Position numbers and translations under genes: made by a program | Assembly: GCA_019638775.1 (NCBI GenBank) | Contig: JAHBTD010000001.1 | Coordinates: forward strand, 248,001 to 312,000 | Length of the DNA stretch: 64,000 bases | Direction of reading: 5' to 3' | Source of the DNA: Fimbriimonadaceae bacterium | GTDB lineage: Bacteria > Armatimonadota > Fimbriimonadia > Fimbriimonadales > Fimbriimonadaceae | The notes under the pieces: model-generated | Database searches by the model: none | What the model was told of the DNA's origin: nothing | Seen by the model: the letters and a program-made list of their open reading frames with translations, nothing else | Shown: piece by piece, positions 39,973-48,514 of the stretch | Layout of the letters: each line of letters begins with the position of its first letter | How positions within the stretch are numbered: the first letter of the stretch is position 1

Positions 39973-41465
39973 TCTCCCACCATCAATTGCCCGACCGTGG
40001 CACGGTCCCTTTCCTGCCCAGCCGGAGGATTGTGCAGCCGTCCCCGGTTCATCGCCACCAGTCGGTCACAGTTTTCCAGGAGTTCGTCGAGATCGTAGCT
40101 CACGATGAGCGCCACCGCACCCTCTTGACACTTGGCGCGTATGCTGTCGTAGAGCCGTCGGGTAGCGTCGATGTCGAGCCCGCGCGCCGGTTGGAATCCG
40201 AGTATGAGCTTTGGGTTCAACCACAACACCCTCGCCGCGACAAACCGTTGCTGATTTCCTCCACTCAGGCTCTGCATTGGGGAGTTCAGCCCGCCATGGC
40301 GGGTATCAAACATCGCGGCGATTTCATTCGCTGCCTGATGCTTGGGTTCGGTGCGAATCCATCTTCCATCACTAAATGGAGGGATCTCCTGAAGCCCCAG
40401 CATGGCGTTCTCCGTCAAGGGCCAAGAATCGACAACGCCCTCTTCATGGCGGTCCTCGGGAATGAGTCGCAGACCAAGCGCAATTCGTTCGGCAGTGGTC
40501 TTGTCGTTAAGGGTGATTTCATCCAAGCTGATCAGCCCGGAAGTCGGCCTGAGAATCCCCATGAGCGCCCAAAACAGTTCGCGTTGCCCGCTGCCATCTA
40601 CCCCTGCAATCCCAACCACTTCCCCTTTACGAACCTCAAGGGAAAGCTCTTTCACGGCGTCTTCGCCGCGATGACCCTTCACGGTAAGGCGATCTATCAC
40701 CAAAATCAGCGAGCCCCCTTGCCTCTCTGCACGCTCTGGTGGAGCCGACATTGCGTGGCCCACGATCAGTTCTGCCAACTCTGGACAGTCCGTTTCACTT
40801 ACTGGCTTGGAGGTGATCAGCTTCCCGCCCCGCAGTACCGTCACGTCGTCGCAATGCTCCAAGACCTCAGGGATTCGGTGTGTCACGACAATAACGGTCG
40901 CCCCTTCTGAAGCGAGCCGTTTAAGGCTTGCGTAAAGTTGAGCGCTGTCTTGTGGCGAGAGCATTGCCGTTGGCTCGTCGAGGATCATGATCTTGGCGTT
41001 GCGCCAAAGCAGCTTCAGAATCTCCAGTTTTTGGGCTTGAGCGGGGGAGAGGGTTTCCGCCAGCGCGTCCCATTCAAACGTGAATCCCATCCGCTCTGCC
41101 AGTGATTGAGCCCTTTCTTGGGCGGGTTTCAGCGAGATGAGCGGCCCAGGCTCCGCCCCAAGCATCAGATTTTGCAAGCAGGTGAGCTCTGGGATGATGC
41201 TGTAGTGCTGACTCACCATGCCAATCCCGGTGGCGATGCCCTGTGCGGCGTTCTTGAAGTGGACCTCGTTCTCGTTAACTTTGAGGAGGCCTTCGTCAGC
41301 CGCCAGCGCCCCATAAAGAATGCGCATCAGCGTGGTTTTGCCTGCGCCATTTTCGCCGACGACGGCATGGATCGACCCCGACGCCACATTTAACGTGACT
41401 TCGTTGAGCGCTTCAACAGCCCCAAAGCGCTTTGTCATTCCCTGCATTGAGACTGCGTAAGGCAT
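39969..41465 (-). CDS. ABC transporter ATPase, two nucleotide-binding domains (NupO/RbsA-like)
   Basis: 498 aa. The first NBD has Walker A GENGAGKTT (37-45), signature-region ETLSPAQAQKLEILKLL and Walker B IMILDEPTAML. The second NBD has the degenerate P-loop GVDGSGQRELFWALMG usual for this family, signature LSGGNQQRFVAARVL and FQPARGLD in the D-loop region. Sugar/nucleoside importer ATPases of the RbsA/YufO group share this layout. Downstream are two permeases; 13 bp upstream is a dehydrogenase gene instead of a BMP receptor. Confidence 0.94.
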   Translation of the reverse strand: MPYAVSMQGMTKRFGAVEALNEVTLNVASGSIHAVVGENGAGKTTLMRILYGALAADEGLLKVNENEVHFKNAAQGIATGIGMVSQHYSIIPELTCLQNLMLGAEPGPLISLKPAQERAQSLAERMGFTFEWDALAETLSPAQAQKLEILKLLWRNAKIMILDEPTAMLSPQDSAQLYASLKRLASEGATVIVVTHRIPEVLEHCDDVTVLRGGKLITSKPVSETDCPELAELIVGHAMSAPPERAERQGGSLILVIDRLTVKGHRGEDAVKELSLEVRKGEVVGIAGVDGSGQRELFWALMGILRPTSGLISLDEITLNDKTTAERIALGLRLIPEDRHEEGVVDSWPLTENAMLGLQEIPPFSDGRWIRTEPKHQAANEIAAMFDTRHGGLNSPMQSLSGGNQQRFVAARVLWLNPKLILGFQPARGLDIDATRRLYDSIRAKCQEGAVALIVSYDLDELLENCDRLVAMNRGRLHNPPAGQERDRATVGQLMVGE

Positions 41466-41478
41466 GCCTACACATAAT

Positions 41479-42348
41479 TTAGCCGCTCGCGGGCATCCTT
41501 AACATTTTCTCAAACAAAGCGCATGTTGTTTCTTGTCCCCGCCCCTCGGCGATCATCTCTTGCAGGAGCCTGTTTACAAGCTCTGTCCCCGGCACTGCCG
41601 CCCCAATCTCTCTCGCAGCCTCTTCACAATAGCCAAAGTCCTTCGTCTGGTTGAGAATGCTAAAGCCGGGCGACCAGTCCCTGTTCAGAATCTTGGGCCC
41701 GTAGTTTTCGAACGCCCAGCTTCCCGCCGCACCGCTGCCGACCATCTCCCGCGCTTGTTCAAGATTGAGCCCAGCTTTTTGGGCAAAGCTCAGGGCTTCG
41801 CACAAGGCGATCAAGGCTCCACCGACAGCGATCTGGTTGACCATCTTCATCATCTGGCCCGCACCCGAATCCCCTACCCTCTCGGCTCTCTTGGCGTAGG
41901 CCTGCACGTATGGCAAGACATGATGGATATGTGTAGGATTTCCGCCCATAAATATCGTTAGTGTCCCTTTTTGCGCTCCCATGCTTCCGCCGGTGATCGG
42001 CGCATCAATGAATCCGATGCTGTGCTTTTCAAGCTCATCGTGCACGTCCTTTGCGGCTTTTGGAGAGATCGTGGAATGATCGACGATTATGGAGTCGGGA
42101 CGCATGTTATGTGCAAGTTTTGAACAGATATCATGAACATCTTCGGACTTTGTGACGCACAGAATCACGATATCGCATGCCTTGGCAAGCTCTTCAAGGG
42201 ATTCGGCAATGGCCGCCCCTTGGTCGGCGAGTGGCTTGGCCTTTGCAGGCGTTCTTGCCCAAACGGTGACGTCGTGACCAGCCTTGAGCAAGTGCCCTGC
42301 CATGGGTCCACCCATCACGCCAAGGCCGATAAATCCGATTCGGGTCAT
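41479..42348 (-). CDS. NAD(P)-dependent 3-hydroxyisobutyrate dehydrogenase-family oxidoreductase
   Basis: 289 aa. N-terminal Rossmann motif FIGLGVMGGPMAGHLLKAGHDV (GxGxxG at 8-13), substrate loop DAPITGGSMGAQKGTLTIFMGG and catalytic-lysine helix GAGQMMKMVNQIAVGG. The family includes 3-hydroxyisobutyrate, tartronate semialdehyde, and related beta-hydroxyacid dehydrogenases; the exact substrate cannot be told. Starts upstream of the nucleoside-type ABC genes with a 13-bp gap and probably leads their operon, which hints at a shared substrate pathway. Confidence 0.92.
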   Translation of the reverse strand: MTRIGFIGLGVMGGPMAGHLLKAGHDVTVWARTPAKAKPLADQGAAIAESLEELAKACDIVILCVTKSEDVHDICSKLAHNMRPDSIIVDHSTISPKAAKDVHDELEKHSIGFIDAPITGGSMGAQKGTLTIFMGGNPTHIHHVLPYVQAYAKRAERVGDSGAGQMMKMVNQIAVGGALIALCEALSFAQKAGLNLEQAREMVGSGAAGSWAFENYGPKILNRDWSPGFSILNQTKDFGYCEEAAREIGAAVPGTELVNRLLQEMIAEGRGQETTCALFEKMLRMPASG

Positions 42349-42732
42349 GCGGTTATTTTGGCGGATGCGGCGGGTGATTTACCGAATGGGCAGATCTACC
42401 TTTGTGGTTCTGCGGTCACTGCCTTGAGTCGCGTTTTGTGGAGTCTTGCTGGGAGTTTCACGCAGAGGAGTTGTCATGTTGTGCTGATGTGCAATGAGTA
42501 AAAACGCATCCAGGCGGCACGTCAGGTAACCGCGAGCGCCGGAATCCATGACCGAGACGGTCATGGGACACACGGGCGAGACGCCCGTGCCACGATCGGA
42601 AGTGCTTTCAGACCCTCTATCGCAGGCGACAGGGTGACGACTGCAAACCCAATAAAGACCCTCCATCGCAAGCGACGGAGGGATGGGCGCATTGCTAACT
42701 CCAGATTCCAAAACCCAAAAAATAGAACTGAG
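42349..42732. repeat. Intergenic region with four palindromes of two families
   Basis: No gene. 42546-42566: CCATGACCG-AGA-CGGTCATGG. 42571-42589: CACGGGCG-AGA-CGCCCGTG, same AGA loop. 42612-42635: ACCCTCTATCGC-AG-GCGACAGGGT. 42659-42682: CCCTCCATCGC-AA-GCGACGGAGGG. The last two are variants of one another. 42456-42468 carries a TTTCACGCAGAG fragment like that at 17923. 42349-42540 otherwise shows nothing recognisable. Confidence 0.75.
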
Positions 42733-44139
42733 TCACTCTTCAAACCGAATGCTTGCCCCACGGGCATGCTGAGGGAAGCCTTCCATTTCGCCGAACGCTT
42801 CGATGGTCGGCAACAGTTCCTTCAAGTCCTCGCGAGTGAGGCGGCTGATGCTCTGGAATCTGAGAAACTCCATCACATTCAACGGGGAGCCAAAACGCGC
42901 TGCCATCGACGTAGGCAGGGTGTGGGAAGGGCCAGAGCAGAAGTCGCCTGCCGACTGAGGTGTATAGCTGCCGAGCAGGATGCAGCCCGAATGTTCGATC
43001 GACTGCAATGCCTCCTCCGGGTTCTCCACCATTAGGGTCAGGTGCTCGGCGGCAAGGCTACTCGCTGTATTGAGCGCCATCTGCCGCGACTCGTCGATGA
43101 TGACGATGCCATGATCCTTCAGAGCGGTTCGCATCACCTGCTCGCGAGGAGAACCTTTCAGCTGCTTCTCAGCCTCGGCTAGGATCGCGTTTGCGACATC
43201 CTTGCTCCAAGTAACGAGCACTCCGAAGTTATCTTCCGCGTGTTCAACCTGAGAAAGCCAGTCTGCCGCCGCCCAAGCTGGATTTGCGGTTTCGTCTGCG
43301 ACTACTGCGACCTCGCTTGGGCCTGCGTAAGTGTCGAACCCGACAAGCCCCCAAAGCTGACGCTTGGCTTCATTCACCCACTTGTTTCCAGGCCCCACGA
43401 TCTTGTCGACCGCGTGCCACAGATCGCCTGTGTTCTTTGGAACGCCGCGCTCGGTGTAGGCGGAGTTGTCGCCGTGCGCCAGGATAGCGACTGCGGCTGC
43501 GCCGCCCGACTTGATAATCTGGCTGATGCCCAGCTCGCGCGCGGCGATCAGGATCGCGGGGTGCAGAGATCCGTCTGCGAGCGGGGGCGTGGCGATCCTG
43601 ATCTCCTTTGCTCCCACTGCCAGAGCGGGGACTGCGTTCATGATCACCGAGCTTGGGTAGCTCGCCTTTCCGCCCGGTGCGTAAACGCCGATTTTCTCGA
43701 TGGGAACAAGCCTTTGCCCCTCATAGCCTGTGTCGTTTGCGCCGTGACGCGCGGGCATGCGCCACTCATAGATGTGTTCGCCAGATTTTTGCCAGCCTTT
43801 CGTCAGAGCTTTCAACTGCGCTTCATGAAATTCGCGCACTCGCTCAATGCTGTGGACGATGGCGGCGTGGTGTTCTTTAGAAACCACAGCGTTCTTGATC
43901 TCTTTCTCGGTAACGACCAGATCTCGGATACGGAGTTTTGGGGCATCAAATCTGCGGGTGTACTTCCACACGGCCCAAAGACCGTTTATACGAACGTCTT
44001 CGATGATCTTGGCGACGGCTTTGGATTCGGCAAAGCTCCGGTCCAGTCCCCTTCGGGAAAGAGCGATCCGCGCACGGGCGTACTCGTGGAAGGTAGTTCT
44101 GTCGGACGTATCGTAGACGATCACACGACAGAGGCTCAT
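42733..44139 (-). CDS. hisD: Histidinol dehydrogenase
   Basis: 468 aa; catalyses the last two oxidations of histidine biosynthesis (histidinol to histidine). Family motifs: VPIEKIGVYAPGGKASYPSSVIMNAVPA, NKWVNEAKRQL, DTYAGPSEVAVVAD, LSQVEHAEDN (Gln and His zinc ligands), AAEHLTL (catalytic Glu-His) and a C-terminal PQHARGAS with the last conserved His. About 35 residues longer than the common 430-aa form. ATG 44139 overlaps the gltX stop by 4 bp, so the two are coupled. No other his gene is in the window. Confidence 0.95.
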   Translation of the reverse strand: MSLCRVIVYDTSDRTTFHEYARARIALSRRGLDRSFAESKAVAKIIEDVRINGLWAVWKYTRRFDAPKLRIRDLVVTEKEIKNAVVSKEHHAAIVHSIERVREFHEAQLKALTKGWQKSGEHIYEWRMPARHGANDTGYEGQRLVPIEKIGVYAPGGKASYPSSVIMNAVPALAVGAKEIRIATPPLADGSLHPAILIAARELGISQIIKSGGAAAVAILAHGDNSAYTERGVPKNTGDLWHAVDKIVGPGNKWVNEAKRQLWGLVGFDTYAGPSEVAVVADETANPAWAAADWLSQVEHAEDNFGVLVTWSKDVANAILAEAEKQLKGSPREQVMRTALKDHGIVIIDESRQMALNTASSLAAEHLTLMVENPEEALQSIEHSGCILLGSYTPQSAGDFCSGPSHTLPTSMAARFGSPLNVMEFLRFQSISRLTREDLKELLPTIEAFGEMEGFPQHARGASIRFEE

Positions 44140-45662
44140 CCCAGCATCCCGAGCGCGCGGTCGATGCGTCGGATCATCCGGTCCGGCCCGAGCACGCTCA
44201 TCAGTTCGAACAGTCCGGGGCCGACGGTTTTGCCGGTGAGGGCAACGCGGGTGGGGTGGACGATAGGGCCAAGTTTCTCTTGTCCGAGGACTTCAGCTTG
44301 ATTTCTTAGGAAAGTCTCGCACTCTTCTACAGAAATCTCTTTCTTGTTATCGAGAAACGCCTTTAGATTATCGAACAGTGCGGGGACATGCTCCTGCCCA
44401 AACCACTTCTCCACAGATTTTTCGTCCATCTCTGGCTCTTCAACCAGAAAAAACTGACACGCTTCGCCGAATTCGGCAAGGGTCGTGACACGCTCTTGCT
44501 CCAGCGTGATCGCCTCCGACACAAGTGTCTCATCCTCGCGTGCTGCCTTCGCCAAAAGCTTGAGAGCAGCTCCGGTCTTCTCTTCGGCGCGCGCTTCCGC
44601 TGCCCAATACTCTGCCGATTCCGGACTTGATGCGTAGTCGGCAACCTCCTTCACGAGCAAGGTCGGTGACATTTGGCGAATGTAGTTTCCGTTCATCCAT
44701 TTGAGCTTGTCGGGGTCGAAGACACCTGGTGAGGGCTGCAGGCCATCCAGGTCGAACGCTTCCGCCATCTCATCCATCGACATCAGTTCGCGGTCGCCTC
44801 CGGGGGCCCAACCGATAAGAGCAATAAAGTTCGCCAATGCGCCGGGCAGATAGCCTGCGGCACGGTAGTCAAGACAGCGTGTATCGCCGTGCCGTTTGCT
44901 GAGCTTGGCGCCGTCCTTGCCTTTGATGACGGGGACGTGGACGAATTCGGGCGGCGTCCATCCGAACGCCTCGAACAGCCAGACGTGCTTGGGTGCTGAG
45001 CTGATCCACTCTTCGCCTCGGATGATATGGGTCGTTTCCATCAGGTGGTCATCGACCATTGCGGCGAAGTGATAAGTCGGCATGCCGTCGGCTTTGATCA
45101 GCACGGGATCGTCCACTTCTTCGGCGTCGAACTCGATTCGTTTACGAATGGCGTCCTGGATCACCAGCTTTTTGCCTCGTGGCATTTTGAGGCGGATCAC
45201 CCCAGGCTTTCCGGCAGCCTTTGCTTCTTCGACTTGGGCGGGGGTTGCGTCTCGCCAAATCCCTCCAAAGTAGCCGATGGGCTGCTTGTTGATCTGCTGG
45301 AATTCGCGCATCTCAGTCAGCTCTTCCGAGGTGTCGAAAGCCCAATACGCGTTGCCTTGATCGAGAAGGATTTGTGAGTATTTATCGTAAATTCCTAACT
45401 CTTTCCTTTCGCTTTGCCGGTACGGTCCGAACGGCCCCCCCTTGTCGGGGCCCTCGTGCCATTCGATTCCCATCCATCGAATGCTCTCTTCAATCTCCTC
45501 TTCGCAACCGGGGACGTAGCGCGTTCGGTCGGTGTCTTCGATGCGCAGCATCATCTGTCCGCCGTGATGCTTGGCGAAGAGGTGGCAAAACAGCGCTGTT
45601 CGGATGTTGCCCACGTGGGGGGATCCGGTGGGTGATGGGGCGTAGCGAACGCGTACGGACAT
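44136..45662 (-). CDS. gltX: Glutamyl-tRNA synthetase (Glu/Gln-tRNA ligase class Ic)
   Basis: 508 aa. ATG 45662 gives SVRVRYAPSPTGSPHVGNIRTALF with the HIGH signature as HVGN (16-19). ALGNIEDTDR-type MMLRIEDTDRTRYVPGCE follows, and the KMSKS loop is KLSKRHGD near residue 251. The anticodon-binding C-terminal helical domain is complete. The open frame upstream of the ATG is low-complexity, repeat-derived DNA. Transcribed into hisD. The amino-acid specificity is presumed Glu. Confidence 0.95.
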   Translation of the reverse strand: MSVRVRYAPSPTGSPHVGNIRTALFCHLFAKHHGGQMMLRIEDTDRTRYVPGCEEEIEESIRWMGIEWHEGPDKGGPFGPYRQSERKELGIYDKYSQILLDQGNAYWAFDTSEELTEMREFQQINKQPIGYFGGIWRDATPAQVEEAKAAGKPGVIRLKMPRGKKLVIQDAIRKRIEFDAEEVDDPVLIKADGMPTYHFAAMVDDHLMETTHIIRGEEWISSAPKHVWLFEAFGWTPPEFVHVPVIKGKDGAKLSKRHGDTRCLDYRAAGYLPGALANFIALIGWAPGGDRELMSMDEMAEAFDLDGLQPSPGVFDPDKLKWMNGNYIRQMSPTLLVKEVADYASSPESAEYWAAEARAEEKTGAALKLLAKAAREDETLVSEAITLEQERVTTLAEFGEACQFFLVEEPEMDEKSVEKWFGQEHVPALFDNLKAFLDNKKEISVEECETFLRNQAEVLGQEKLGPIVHPTRVALTGKTVGPGLFELMSVLGPDRMIRRIDRALGMLG

Positions 45663-46383
45663 AGACGTATAGGTTACCTTTGAGCCTGGGGCGAGCGAGA
45701 GGACTGCGGGGCACTCGGCAGGGCGGGGGTTCCTTGGCGTCCCTTGCAGATGTGTAGCCTCCACCCTTTGGGAGGGTGGAGGCATGGAAAACGGGGTGCT
45801 TGGCTGGGGGGGGGCAGTCCCGGCTGGTGCAGGCAAGATGCCTGCGACACAATTGGGAGCGCCCGTTCGCAGTGCGGAGTGTCCGTAGCTGTAGGAGCCT
45901 CTGAGTTTGGACCTGGGACAGTCTGATTCCCTTTCCCCTTGCAAAGGGATTAAAGAATGGGTGTTGCTGGATGTCATCGACTCCGGCGTTCGCCACCCTC
46001 TCCCCTTGCCCCTCTCCCATCAAGGGAGAGGGGATTCCTGTATCAACTGATTGGCGTTCCTCCCCATTGAGGGGGGAGGTCCGTGAGCGAAGCGAACGGG
46101 GTGGGGGTGATTGGGCTGCGTGGTCTGAAGATCAAGGACTGCGAGCTTTAGACAGGGAGTCCGGCTCACAGCAGGCTGCGCGCATCGTCATCCTCTCCCA
46201 TGAAGGGAGAAGGGATTTCTATAATTGTGCGGAGATTGTTATAATGAAAGCAGGCGCGCAGGACGCCTCCCGTCCGCGGGAAGGACCGAGTCCACCTGTT
46301 TCATGGGTTTCGAAAGCAAGGTTCACAGCGAACCTCCTAGCCCGATGCCAGCGGACCACGGGCACAGCTAAGGAGGCTTCGTT
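45663..46383. repeat. 721-bp non-coding interval packed with palindromic repeats
   Basis: No credible gene. It contains a perfect 11-bp stem GCCTCCACCCT (45757-45767) with AGGGTGGAGGC (45773-45783). A second hairpin is GCAGGC-AAGAT-GCCTGC (45829-45845). A third is the perfect 10-bp stem CCCCTCTCCC-ATCAA-GGGAGAGGGG (46009-46033). Two relatives of the third are CCTCCCC-ATTGA-GGGGGGAGG (46059-46079) and TCTCCC-ATGAA-GGGAGA (46194-46210). Open frames crossing it are repeat-derived. The 3' end provides the AGGAGG (46371-46376) of the ankyrin gene. Confidence 0.8.
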
Positions 46384-47649
46384 ATGTCATATCGCGATCT
46401 GCCAGTTCGGCCCAGTCTTACACAGCTCAAGCATCAGGCTAAAGATCTTCTCCGCCAAATCAAGCGCGGCGATCCTCAAGCCCTGGAAGAGCTTCAAACC
46501 CATCATCCCGATCCCATCGATCCGGCTTCCGTCAAGCTCGCCGACGCTCAGCTTGTGCTTGCCCGAATGTACCAAGCGCCAAGCTGGCATCGGCTTACGC
46601 TCGCGTGTCATCTGATCGACGCTATCTGGAACGACGACATTCGCACGGTGCGCAGGCTTGTGACCGAGCACCCTCGCCTGATCCACGAACACGCCACGAT
46701 CCGAGACAGCAACTGGGGACCGCCCCTGTCCTACGCGGCGAATCTCGGGCGCGATGAGATTATCAAGCTGCTCCATTCGATGGGCGCGACCGATCTGGAG
46801 CACGCGATCGGGCGCGCCACGCTGCAGAGCAGGGTTAGCACCGCTTTGCTACTTCATGAGCTACTGGGTAAGCCCAAGCCACCGGAGGATGCTCTCGGCG
46901 GGCCAGCCTATACGTTGAGTGTAAGCGGCACGGAGCTCATGCTTGAACTCGGGGCTCAAGTCAAGGATGAGAGGGGGAAGCCCATTGCTCCGGTATCGGT
47001 CGTGCTCGAAACCGACAGCCGCAAGCCTGAGGCAAAGCATCGGATTCTTGAGCTTTACGTTCAGCACGGCCTGGAGCTTCCCGACACGCCCACGATGGCG
47101 CTTCATCGGGGCAGGATCGACCTTCTCGAAGAGCACCTACGCCGCGATCCTCAGCTATTGTCACGGACGTTTTCCCATGAGGAGATCTATCCGCCCGAGC
47201 TTGACTGTCACGACGAGATTCTTGCCACGCATGGCACGCCGTTAGCTGGGACGACACTGCTGCATATGTGTGTCGATTACGACGAGATGGAGATCGCCCT
47301 ATGGCTGCTGTCGAAGGGCGCGGATGTCAACACGCCAGCCGCCGTCGATGCCGAAGGGTTTGGCGGGCATACGGCTCTTTTTTCGACCGTGGTCTCTCAG
47401 CCGAACTTCTGGATGAATCATAACAAACTTCCGCAGGTCGCGCCGTTCACCGAGCTTTTGCTGAAGCACGGGGCCGATCCCAACGTCCGAGCATCCCTGC
47501 GCAAGCAGCTCCATCCAGGATATGGGGAGGACTGGATGCACGAGTATCGGGATGTGACGCCTTTGTCATGGGGTGAGCAGTTCCACAGCCAAATCTTTGT
47601 GAGCCTTCCTGCGATGCGGCTGATTGAGGAAGCTGGTGGTGTGCGGTAG
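46384..47649 (+). CDS. Ankyrin-repeat protein
   Basis: 421 aa, ATG 46384 with AGGAGG 7 bp upstream. An N-terminal helical module (RPSLTQLKHQAKDLLRQIKRGDPQALEEL) typical of a group of bacterial stand-alone ankyrin proteins is followed by degenerate ankyrin repeats. Examples are SYAANLGRDEIIKLLHSMGA, GTTLLHMCVDYDEMEIALWLLSKGADVNTPAA and FTELLLKHGADPNVRAS. No signal peptide or enzymatic domain. Likely a protein-interaction scaffold in the cytosol; partner unknown. Transcribed alone between two repeat-rich intervals. Confidence 0.87.
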   Translation: MSYRDLPVRPSLTQLKHQAKDLLRQIKRGDPQALEELQTHHPDPIDPASVKLADAQLVLARMYQAPSWHRLTLACHLIDAIWNDDIRTVRRLVTEHPRLIHEHATIRDSNWGPPLSYAANLGRDEIIKLLHSMGATDLEHAIGRATLQSRVSTALLLHELLGKPKPPEDALGGPAYTLSVSGTELMLELGAQVKDERGKPIAPVSVVLETDSRKPEAKHRILELYVQHGLELPDTPTMALHRGRIDLLEEHLRRDPQLLSRTFSHEEIYPPELDCHDEILATHGTPLAGTTLLHMCVDYDEMEIALWLLSKGADVNTPAAVDAEGFGGHTALFSTVVSQPNFWMNHNKLPQVAPFTELLLKHGADPNVRASLRKQLHPGYGEDWMHEYRDVTPLSWGEQFHSQIFVSLPAMRLIEEAGGVR

Positions 47650-47667
47650 GTGGGATCGTCAGATAAT

Positions 47668-47684
47668 GCAGGTGAGATGCCCGC
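47668..47684. repeat. Short palindromic repeat, GCAGGY-GAGAT-GCCYGC type
   Basis: GCAGGT-GAGAT-GCCCGC, followed by ACTAC. Third member of the family also seen at 42571 and 45829. Downstream (47740-47790) is another CCCTCTCCCC/GGGGC inverted, T-poor segment of the CCTCTCCC type. The interval 47650-47918 holds no gene. Confidence 0.6.
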
Positions 47685-47918
47685 ACTACAATCGCAGGAC
47701 GCGCAAGGATGCCCAGTTCCCTGCAAGCCTGTGCTGATCGTCACCCTCTCCCCTGCCCCCTCTCACGTCAAGGGGCACTGGTGAGGGCGGGGCATTGGGA
47801 TATTCCAAATGTATGCCTCATTGGAACCAGCGCCGGATTTGGGTCCCCAATCGAAGGTTCAGCTCAAGATTATCGAACCCGTTGGGTATCCTGCCCGGTC
47901 ATACTAACAAGGATAAAC

Positions 47919-48410
47919 ATGAACTCCAAGCTCATCACGCTTTTCATTTCGATTGCGGCAACCATCATTCTCTTCGCGGGTTGCGGAGGAGGCGGTGGCG
48001 GTGGCAGTTCAAACGGTGGCAACGGCGGAGGCACCGGCACCACCAGCGGCTACACTGGGCGCGTTGTAAGACAGGACACGCTCAACGGCCTTGCCAACGT
48101 CAAAGTTGAAATTAGAGACGCGGGCGGTAGCGTTCTCAAAGTTGCGACCACGAACTCGACCGGAAATTTCAGCGTTGACCTAACCGGACTGGGGACTCCG
48201 ACCCGTTTTCACATTATCAACAGCTCGATTCCCATCGGCTATTTCAAGCAGTTTTCGTACAACACGAAACGCTACACAACGCTGGATACAACTTGCAGCG
48301 CACCCTTGCCGACCTACAATCCAGGCTTCATGACCCCCATGGCGACAAGTATCGTCATCACGCCTCAAAACCTTCCTCCGCCTCCTCCACCCAACGGCTG
48401 CGGGCTTTAA
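47919..48410 (+). CDS. Lipoprotein with carboxypeptidase-regulatory-like beta domain
   Basis: 163 aa. MNSKLITLFISIAATIILFAGCGGGGGGG: signal peptide with lipobox FAGC, then a Gly/Ser linker. The mature domain YTGRVVRQDTLNGLANVKVEIRDAGGSVLKVATTNSTGNFSVDLTG is a typical transthyretin-like CarboxypepD_reg fold. The C-terminus is proline-rich (PPPPPPNGCGL). ATG 47919 with AAGGA upstream is preferred over an earlier in-frame ATG. Function unknown, cell-surface attachment expected. Confidence 0.82.
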   Translation: MNSKLITLFISIAATIILFAGCGGGGGGGSSNGGNGGGTGTTSGYTGRVVRQDTLNGLANVKVEIRDAGGSVLKVATTNSTGNFSVDLTGLGTPTRFHIINSSIPIGYFKQFSYNTKRYTTLDTTCSAPLPTYNPGFMTPMATSIVITPQNLPPPPPPNGCGL

Positions 48411-48514
48411 GTAGGCGATTCGGCGCATTTGAAGGATTGAGTGCAACTCAATCTTTACCCTCCTGCGTGAGTACAATGAGGTTGCATCGCCGACAGCGAG
48501 ACAGGTGGGGTTGA

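Noticed and set aside
39987-40910. 307-codon plus-strand frame antisense to the ABC ATPase
   Set aside because: The opposite strand encodes both complete nucleotide-binding domains; the plus frame has no recognisable fold.
45663-45977. N-terminal extension of GltX
   Set aside because: The upstream codons translate to low-complexity repeat sequence; SVRVRYAPSPTG is the canonical start of the enzyme.
45971-46615. Plus-strand open frame across the repeat-rich interval
   Set aside because: It is translated from palindromic repeats and then runs out of frame into the ankyrin gene, which has its own Shine-Dalgarno site and start.
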